28,542 bases of DNA, taken from positions 1 to 28,542 of the forward strand of contig CAZFAP010000047.1 in assembly GCA_964516325.1 (NCBI GenBank). The letters are read 5' to 3'. Below, in pieces: positions 23,840 to 28,542 of the stretch. The stretch comes from CAZFAP01 sp964516325. Its GTDB lineage: Bacteria > Auribacterota > JABMQX01. Below the pieces are notes generated by a model that worked only from the letters and a program-made list of their open reading frames with translations, did not search any database and was not told the origin of the DNA. Position 1 is the stretch's first letter, and each line of letters begins with the position of its first letter. The translations under genes were made by a program, and so were the position numbers.

Positions 23840-25399
23840 TCATTTCTGGACCTTTCCGCGAAATGTTGCCTCGGGAAGGCCCGTCATTTCCTTCATCAGG
23901 ACAGTGACTCTATCATCATCGAATGTCATGCGGATTCGCCAATGGTTTATATTGCCTATCTCGTCGAGATCAACGACAAGAACACGGTCGGTCTCCCAGA
24001 ATCCCTTTGCTGCTGCGGGGAGACCAAACATTCCGGGCGAAATGCGAAACAGACTATCCAGCCCCACCGGGAGCTCAAGCGTCTGATTATCTTGGGCAAT
24101 AGACACTCTAACGACGGCTTCTTCTTGTCGGGGAAAAGTCAAAGACAAAGCCACCAGCCCATACGGATTGGCATCCAGCACATAGCTCTTCCCGGACACC
24201 TTCGTGGCCATTTCCGGAAGGGGCCGCGCCGGCCGGGGTTGGGTCCGGCAGAGCGCTGCTTGACGACTCTTGGACTCGAGTAATGCCACGCCTCTTCGGT
24301 TCGGCGGGAGCGGCGTTGGCGATTTCGCCGCTGGAATGAGGAAGGATCGAAGCAGCCTCTCGAGCTGTGTGTGACCCGCATCGCCCCCAATTCCGCTGGT
24401 GAGAACCACAACCATGTTCTTGTCGGGCAAAACAAAAATTCGCTGGCCACCCCTGCCGACAGCGCTGTAGCCGCCGCCAGAAGAACGAACCCACCACAGG
24501 TAACCGTAGCCATTATGGGAAGCCCATGGGGTGGGGACGTGTTTGGTTGTCGCCTCCGCTACCCATGCGGGAGACAGCACCTGTTTTCCGTCCCAGCGGC
24601 CTTCGTTCAAGTAGAGGAATCCGAGCTTGGCCATATCGTGGGGAGTCAGCTTCAGGCTGCCCCAGCCGTGGTTGTTTACCCCCTGTGGATCAAGTGGCCA
24701 GATAACATCGGAGATACCCAGGGGGCCGAAAAGATGCTTGTGGGCAAACGCCAAGGCGTTCATTCCAGTGCTTTCTCGGATGATAGCGGAGAGGAGGTGT
24801 GAGCCGCCGCTGTTATAGACGAAGCGCGTTCCGGGCTTGTCTGACATCGGCAGGTCGAGCATGAACTGAACCCAATCGGGACTTGCCCTCATCTGAGACA
24901 GCGTGACCTCGCTCGGCTCGCTGATGCACGCCAAGCCCGACGTCATGGTTAAAAGGTCTTTTAGGGTCATTGCCTTCTTGTTCGCATCAACATTGGCCAC
25001 GGTTCGTTCCGGGAAAAACTCCAGGACGCGTTGCTTCACACTCTTGATATAGCCCTTGTCAATGGCGATGCCGACCAGAGTCGAGGTGAAGCTTTTGGTG
25101 ACAGAGGCGACATCGTGTTTTGAGCCTCGAGGGAACGGATAGAAGTAGGCGTCGGCAACGATATGCCCGTTGCGGATGACGAGGAGGCTGTGGAGCTTGA
25201 GGTCCTGTTCTCGGATGAAGTCAATGGCCCGCGCGAGCAATTCTGAGTCCATCCCCTGTTCTTCGGGGGTGGAGGTTCGCCAGCCTTTCGTGGGCCAGTA
25301 GTCAGGTGCTTTCGGTGTTGGGAGTGCGCTTTCGCCGACGCAGCCAGCGATGGCAGATAGAACGACGAGAACGCTGAGGATGCAAAGCTGGTTTTTCAC
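23840..25399 (-). CDS. Lipoprotein serine hydrolase, beta-lactamase/class C family
   Basis: A 519-residue protein starting at GTG 25399, with GAAGG six bases upstream. The N terminus is a lipoprotein signal (LSAIAGC, lipid-modified Cys20). The serine-hydrolase motifs of the beta-lactamase-related family (PF00144) are present: S-V-T-K (Ser99, Lys102), Tyr195-Asn196-Ser197 in FVYNSGGSHLLS, and a Gly-rich GRGGQ near 315-319 in the place of the KTG/HxG motif. Family members include penicillin-binding-protein-like peptidases and esterases, so the substrate cannot be deduced. About 150 residues follow the catalytic domain: a Pro/Arg-rich linker (about 355-405) and a probable beta domain (about 405-515), like the C-terminal lipocalin-type domains of some relatives. 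It lies 35 bases downstream of the flavoprotein gene and may share its transcript. Confidence 0.9.
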   Translation of the reverse strand: MKNQLCILSVLVVLSAIAGCVGESALPTPKAPDYWPTKGWRTSTPEEQGMDSELLARAIDFIREQDLKLHSLLVIRNGHIVADAYFYPFPRGSKHDVASVTKSFTSTLVGIAIDKGYIKSVKQRVLEFFPERTVANVDANKKAMTLKDLLTMTSGLACISEPSEVTLSQMRASPDWVQFMLDLPMSDKPGTRFVYNSGGSHLLSAIIRESTGMNALAFAHKHLFGPLGISDVIWPLDPQGVNNHGWGSLKLTPHDMAKLGFLYLNEGRWDGKQVLSPAWVAEATTKHVPTPWASHNGYGYLWWVRSSGGGYSAVGRGGQRIFVLPDKNMVVVLTSGIGGDAGHTQLERLLRSFLIPAAKSPTPLPPNRRGVALLESKSRQAALCRTQPRPARPLPEMATKVSGKSYVLDANPYGLVALSLTFPRQEEAVVRVSIAQDNQTLELPVGLDSLFRISPGMFGLPAAAKGFWETDRVLVVDLDEIGNINHWRIRMTFDDDRVTVLMKEMTGLPEATFRGKVQK

Positions 25400-25434
25400 G
25401 GATAGCCTTCAGATCAGTTCAGGAGGAGCGTTGG

Positions 25435-25968
25435 TCACAGCGAACTCCCGAAATCGTACGCTCTTCTGAGCTCCTGTTGATTCTTCTTGACCTCCCCTCT
25501 TTCGCAGGCCTTCGGCAATACAGCGCCAGCGAATTCCATTCCGACGTAGGCGAACGACATGCGAAACATCTCGACCAGACAGCGGCAGGCTTCCTCTCCT
25601 TCCTCCGACGGTGTCACGAGGACGCCCTTCTTGCCGACGAGCTTTCGGCTGGCAATATATGGCCGAAGCCTGTCAATGAGAAGCTTCATCTTCGCCGTCG
25701 GACCGTACCAGTATAGCGGAGTTCCGAAGACGAGCACATCCGCTTCTTCGATCTTCGGGTAGATTGCGAGCATGTCGTCGTGCAGGACGCAGACGAACGG
25801 CGCCTCCTTGCATCTTCGGCAGTCCATGCAGGGGGCAATCTCGTAATCGTACAAATACACCTTCTCGCCCGTGTGCCCGTTTTTCCTGCAACCGCTCAGG
25901 ATTTCCTCAACCACCGTCTCGGTATTGCTGCCTTTTCTGGGACTGCCGATGAATGCCAGAATTTTCAT
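25435..25968 (-). CDS. Iron-sulfur flavoprotein-like NAD(P)H-dependent reductase
   Basis: A 177-residue flavodoxin-fold protein. The start at ATG 25968 is clear: GGAG sits five bases before it and the first beta strand (MKILAFIGSPRKGSNTE, the FMN phosphate loop) begins at once; the open frame upstream is not protein-like. A compact cysteine cluster, Cys47-x2-Cys50-x2-Cys53-x6-Cys60, matches the [4Fe-4S]-binding pattern of archaeal/anaerobe iron-sulfur flavoproteins (Isf). FGTPLYWYGPTAKMKLLIDR is the second FMN-binding segment. Such proteins move electrons between ferredoxin or NAD(P)H and small acceptors, often for detoxification of oxygen or peroxide in anaerobes. It is 161 bases downstream of the redox operon and just upstream of the serine hydrolase gene. 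The electron donor is unknown. Confidence 0.88.
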   Translation of the reverse strand: MKILAFIGSPRKGSNTETVVEEILSGCRKNGHTGEKVYLYDYEIAPCMDCRRCKEAPFVCVLHDDMLAIYPKIEEADVLVFGTPLYWYGPTAKMKLLIDRLRPYIASRKLVGKKGVLVTPSEEGEEACRCLVEMFRMSFAYVGMEFAGAVLPKACERGEVKKNQQELRRAYDFGSSL

Positions 25969-26026
25969 GCTCGCTCCAAAGGACCGGGTGGTCTGTCTCC
26001 CGGCGGACTTGACCTGTGACGATTGG

Positions 26027-26067
26027 ACTATACCGCATTTTATCAACTTCTTGTGCTCACAAAGTTG
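26027..26067 (-). promoter_or_regulatory. Possible promoter/operator of the flavoprotein gene
   Basis: A 12-base palindrome TTGTGCTCACAA (26051-26062) is flanked by CAACTT (26044-26049) and AAGTTG (26062-26067), a larger imperfect dyad. On the minus strand, TATAGT (26027-26032) and TAAAAT (26037-26042) are plausible -10 boxes about 60-70 bases before the start codon, and no good -35 is seen; the palindrome overlaps the expected -35 position. That arrangement suits a dimeric transcription factor, but no regulator is identified. It could also be a terminator stem for the upstream operon, though it lacks a T-run. Confidence 0.35.
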
Positions 26068-26129
26068 CACTTTTTCTGTGGTAAAACATTGGCGCCGGGC
26101 TGGCCTGACGGAGTCACGGCAGAGAACGA

Positions 26130-27029
26130 TCAGTATTCTTCGGGGAGGAGAGAGAGTTGGGAGGCGGTGAAGATGGGGCCGTCTTTGCAGATATAGACGT
26201 TTCCGACGTTGCACCGGCCGCATTTGCCAAGCCCGCATTTCATTCGGTTTTCGAGGGAGGTGAGGATGTTCTCGCTGGCGAAGCCAAGCTCAAAAAGGAC
26301 GGGGAGGGTGAATTTGATCATGATGGGCGGGCCGCAGACGAGGGCAATGGCGTTCTCCGATGACGGCGTCATTTCTTTGAGGACGACGGGGACGAGCCCG
26401 ACTTTGCCTTTCCAGTCGGGGGTCTCGCCGCCGGGGTCAACGGTGGTGACGATAGTGACGCCGTCTCGCTTGCCCCATTCCTCAAGCTCCCGCTTGAAGA
26501 CCAAATCGGCGACGGTTCTCGCGCCGTAGAGGATGGTGATGTCTTTGAATTTCTCCCGCAGGTCGAGTGCGTGCCATATCATGCAGCGGACGGGAGGGAG
26601 CGCGATTCCGCCGGCGATGAAGAGGATGTTTCTCCCCTCCATTCTCTCGACGGGATACCAGTTCCCGTACGGACCGCGGAAGCCGATGATGTCGCCCTCG
26701 TTGAGTTCCCAGAGAGCCGAGGTTACGCGCCCGACTTTCCGAAAGCAGCATTCGATATGGTCTTTCCAGGTCTGAGAGGAGCAGATGTTGAAGGTAGATT
26801 CGCCGACGCCGAAGACGGTGAATTCGCCGAACTGCCCCGTCCGGAAGGAGAAATTCTTCTGCATCTCGTCGTCCTGGAAGACGAGCTTCATGCTCTTGAC
26901 GTCCGGCGTCTCCTGGACGATTTCCTTGATGACCATCAAGTGGGGGAGGTAAATGTTCTCCGAGTCACCCGTTCCGGAAGCGGATGTGAATGTTTGTCGA
27001 GAACGTTCGTCGTTCGTGGGGCTGTTCAT
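26130..27029 (-). CDS. FAD/NAD(P)-binding electron-transfer subunit (sulfhydrogenase gamma/FloxA-like)
   Basis: A 299-residue protein. The start at ATG 27029 is supported by AGAGGA six bases upstream; a longer in-frame start (27050) lies inside the preceding gene. Order of parts: a ferredoxin-reductase-type FAD domain with STFNICSS (about residues 78-85), an NAD(P)-binding domain with FIAGGIALPPVR (137-148) and LVCGPPIM, and a C-terminal [2Fe-2S] site Cys265-x4-Cys270-x2-Cys273-x7-Cys281, as in PyrK-type subunits. This matches the gamma subunit of the Pyrococcus sulfhydrogenases and the FloxA/HdrABC-associated reductases, which oxidise or reduce NAD(P)H. It lies eight bases downstream of the small membrane protein and is the last gene of its operon. 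Whether the partner is a hydrogenase or a heterodisulfide reductase cannot be decided here. Confidence 0.9.
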   Translation of the reverse strand: MNSPTNDERSRQTFTSASGTGDSENIYLPHLMVIKEIVQETPDVKSMKLVFQDDEMQKNFSFRTGQFGEFTVFGVGESTFNICSSQTWKDHIECCFRKVGRVTSALWELNEGDIIGFRGPYGNWYPVERMEGRNILFIAGGIALPPVRCMIWHALDLREKFKDITILYGARTVADLVFKRELEEWGKRDGVTIVTTVDPGGETPDWKGKVGLVPVVLKEMTPSSENAIALVCGPPIMIKFTLPVLFELGFASENILTSLENRMKCGLGKCGRCNVGNVYICKDGPIFTASQLSLLPEEY

Positions 27030-27037
27030 GTCGTCCT

Positions 27038-27508
27038 CTAGAAGCGGCAATGCCAGATCATCGTGACTATCCAGAAAACCATGGCTGACCCGTAGATGAC
27101 GCGGGTCGCGTTCCTATCGCTGAAGAGTCTGGATGGGGGCCTATCGGTGTACTGCCTGTAGCCCAGGGGCTTTTCGATTTTTACGGCCCTGTTAGAGTAC
27201 GCCACCCAGTGCTGGATTCCCCGCTCGTTCATCACGAAAAACAAGAAGGAGATGAGCAGGCCCACAACCTTCACGACAGCCTTGGGCAGGTCGTCGATCG
27301 GTGGGGCCGAACGCAAGACTAAGCTAAGGAGTCCTCCGGTCGCTCCGAAGAATACTGTCAGCTGCGCGAATTCGAGGTTGCTGAGGTGCCTCATGTTCAA
27401 GCTGAGATCTTGATATTCTTGCTTCATACCTTCTGTCGCCCTGCAATCGACGTCACATTGCGACTGTCCGCGGTCTGGGGCGGCTGGCACCTCAGGCTTC
27501 GTCGTCAT
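27038..27508 (-). CDS. Three-helix membrane protein of unknown function inside the redox operon
   Basis: A 156-residue protein of no family I can name. Its ATG overlaps the TGA stop of the dicluster gene by four bases (ATGA), which decides the start and implies translational coupling; the next gene begins eight bases after its TAG. Three hydrophobic helices lie at about residues 47-66, 77-93 and 137-153. Between the second and third is a polar, conserved-looking segment, NERGIQHWVAYSNRAVKIEKPLGYRQYTDRP. The N-terminal 46 residues are soluble and include two cysteines (Cys18, Cys22). A membrane protein is not a usual subunit of the soluble sulfhydrogenase or Flox complexes, so it may anchor the complex, or be an unrelated gene caught in the operon. 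No redox-cofactor motif is present. Confidence 0.8.
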   Translation of the reverse strand: MTTKPEVPAAPDRGQSQCDVDCRATEGMKQEYQDLSLNMRHLSNLEFAQLTVFFGATGGLLSLVLRSAPPIDDLPKAVVKVVGLLISFLFFVMNERGIQHWVAYSNRAVKIEKPLGYRQYTDRPPSRLFSDRNATRVIYGSAMVFWIVTMIWHCRF

Positions 27509-28542
27509 CGCGTCGCGGATGCCTCCATGTCTGATATTCCTTTGAGGATGCGGATGAGGTTGACCTCCATTGGGCAGTGGCGGACGCATCGTCCGCAGCC
27601 CGTGCAGAGAATCGCGCCGAGGTTGTCGGGATAATATTTGTATTTGTGCATGATTCGCTGACGATGTCGGGAAATCTGGTCGGGACGGGGATTGTGCCCG
27701 GAGGCGTGCAGGGTGAATGAGGCGAACTGGCAGGCGTCCCAGTTTTTGATTTTTGTGCCGCCGTCGTAATGGGCTTCGTCCACGAGGTCGAAGCAGTGGC
27801 ACGTCGGGCAGACGTAGGTGCAAATTCCGCAGCCGATGCACATCCGCGTAACTTCGCCCCAGAAATTGTTATGGTAATTCTCATCGAGCCAGGGCTTGAT
27901 TTTCTCGACATCGAACTTCTTGCCGAGCTTCTGTTTGACGGCTTTGGTGGCGGATTCTTTGTCGAGGGCGGCGCCGGCCTCGTCGAAGAGACCGGCTTTC
28001 TCCGCGAAGTCCGCTCCTTTCTCCGTCATGATTTCGGCGAGGTACCGGTCGCCGAAGACTTTTGTCAGGAGAATGTCGCTTCCCTCCGTTGAATCTGGCG
28101 CCAGCCCGACGGAGGTGCAGAAACACGCTTCATCGCAGTCAAGGCACGAAATGGAGATGATGAGCGTCGCCTTCCTTCTCTCAATCCAGAATTTGTCGTG
28201 GTAGTCCCATTGGAAGAGGCGGTCCATGATGGGAAAGGAGGCGGCATCGCAGGGGCGGCATCCGAAAATCATCGTGGGCGGAGCGAAGTTGCCCTTGTCC
28301 TCGACGACGACTTCGCTTTTCCCAATCCCATAGGAGAAGACTTTCTCCGTGCGCGGGAAGATGGCCGCCTTCGGAGACATCCGCGTGGTGATGCCGTCGA
28401 GGAAGACTTCCTTGGGGCTGCGCACTTGCTCGAACAAAACGAGCTGATCGCTTTTCACCGGAGCAAAGACGCGGTAGCCGAGGTCAATTGCCTTCTGGAC
28501 AAGGTCATTGAGTCTATCTGAGCGGAGAGCCTTCAGGCTGAT
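27505..28542 (-). CDS. 4Fe-4S dicluster electron-transfer subunit (sulfhydrogenase beta/FloxB-like), 5' partial
   Basis: The frame is open from the right edge of the window; the 28 codons upstream of GTG 28458 read ISLKALRSDRLNDLV...GYRVFAPV, a typical start region of this family, so the gene is cut and the real start lies outside. At least 345 residues remain. An N-terminal domain has FGCRPCDAASF and CLDCDEACFCTSVG, matching the GVRPCD and CFC(T)S signatures of HydB/FloxB-type proteins, which bind iron-sulfur clusters. Two canonical [4Fe-4S] ferredoxin motifs follow, CIGCGICTYVCPTC (about 27787-27831) and CTGCGRCVRHCP (about 27580-27625). In the known complexes this subunit passes electrons between the NAD(P)-binding gamma subunit and the catalytic partner. 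The TGA stop overlaps the start of the small membrane protein gene, so the genes are co-transcribed. Confidence 0.92.
   Translation of the reverse strand: MSLKALRSDRLNDLVQKAIDLGYRVFAPVKSDQLVLFEQVRSPKEVFLDGITTRMSPKAAIFPRTEKVFSYGIGKSEVVVEDKGNFAPPTMIFGCRPCDAASFPIMDRLFQWDYHDKFWIERRKATLIISISCLDCDEACFCTSVGLAPDSTEGSDILLTKVFGDRYLAEIMTEKGADFAEKAGLFDEAGAALDKESATKAVKQKLGKKFDVEKIKPWLDENYHNNFWGEVTRMCIGCGICTYVCPTCHCFDLVDEAHYDGGTKIKNWDACQFASFTLHASGHNPRPDQISRHRQRIMHKYKYYPDNLGAILCTGCGRCVRHCPMEVNLIRILKGISDMEASATR

Noticed and set aside
25969..26238. N-terminal extension of the flavoprotein frame by 90 codons.
   Set aside because: The extension is Arg-rich and not protein-like, overlaps the end of the redox operon, and the ATG at 25968 has a good ribosome-binding site directly before the FMN-binding strand.
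27509..27841. Upstream extension of the small membrane protein frame.
   Set aside because: It overlaps the dicluster gene in another frame and is Arg/Pro-rich. The ATGA overlap gives a far better start.

Overview
The window looks like a chromosomal segment of an uncultured, Gram-negative-type bacterium with a moderately GC-rich genome. Giant secreted parallel beta-helix proteins joined by thrombospondin-3-like linkers, an FG-GAP propeller, a Carboxypeptidase-regulatory-repeat protein, a fused MFS/spermidine-synthase-like protein with TPRs and a sulfhydrogenase/Flox-like redox operon are a mix typical of the PVC group and neighbouring candidate phyla (Planctomycetota, Omnitrophota, Hydrogenedentota-like lineages). 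This placement rests on gene content only; no rRNA or tRNA gene was seen and the phylum is uncertain. No CRISPR array, transposase, integrase or prophage gene was recognised.

Layout. (1) 1-8949, plus strand: two tandem, paralogous, secreted multi-module right-handed beta-helix proteins; the first is cut by the left edge. (2) 9032-10228, plus: a secreted FG-GAP/VCBS seven-repeat propeller with a good sigma70-like promoter overlapping the end of the previous gene. (3) 15496-10336, minus: a probable operon pyrE - bioA - membrane spermidine-synthase-like/TPR protein. (4) 15781-22390, plus: a small zinc-ribbon protein, a GT-C/PTPS-related-type polytopic membrane protein, and a membrane-anchored protein with a GATase-like domain followed by about seven to eight Carboxypeptidase-regulatory-like domains. 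(5) 23557-22472, minus: a secreted GH26 mannanase-type glycoside hydrolase. (6) 25968-23840, minus: an iron-sulfur-flavoprotein-like reductase followed by a lipoprotein serine hydrolase of the beta-lactamase/class C type. (7) 28542-26130, minus: a tightly packed operon of a 4Fe-4S dicluster subunit (cut by the right edge), an unrecognised three-helix membrane protein and a FAD/NAD/[2Fe-2S] subunit, resembling the beta/gamma electron-transfer subunits of sulfhydrogenase or FloxB/FloxA.

How the parts may work together. The secreted and surface proteins (beta-helix pair, propeller, GH26, CarboxypepD repeats, serine hydrolase) suggest a lifestyle of binding or degrading extracellular polymers, but they lie in separate transcription units and no single pathway links them. 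The right-hand operon points to anaerobic, NAD(P)H- and ferredoxin-type electron transfer; its most unusual feature is the small membrane protein translationally coupled between the two redox subunits. I see no complete, clearly novel defence or mobile system. The most promising leads are that redox operon, the once-per-coil cysteine pattern of the beta-helix proteins, and the altered active-site motifs of the spermidine-synthase-like protein.
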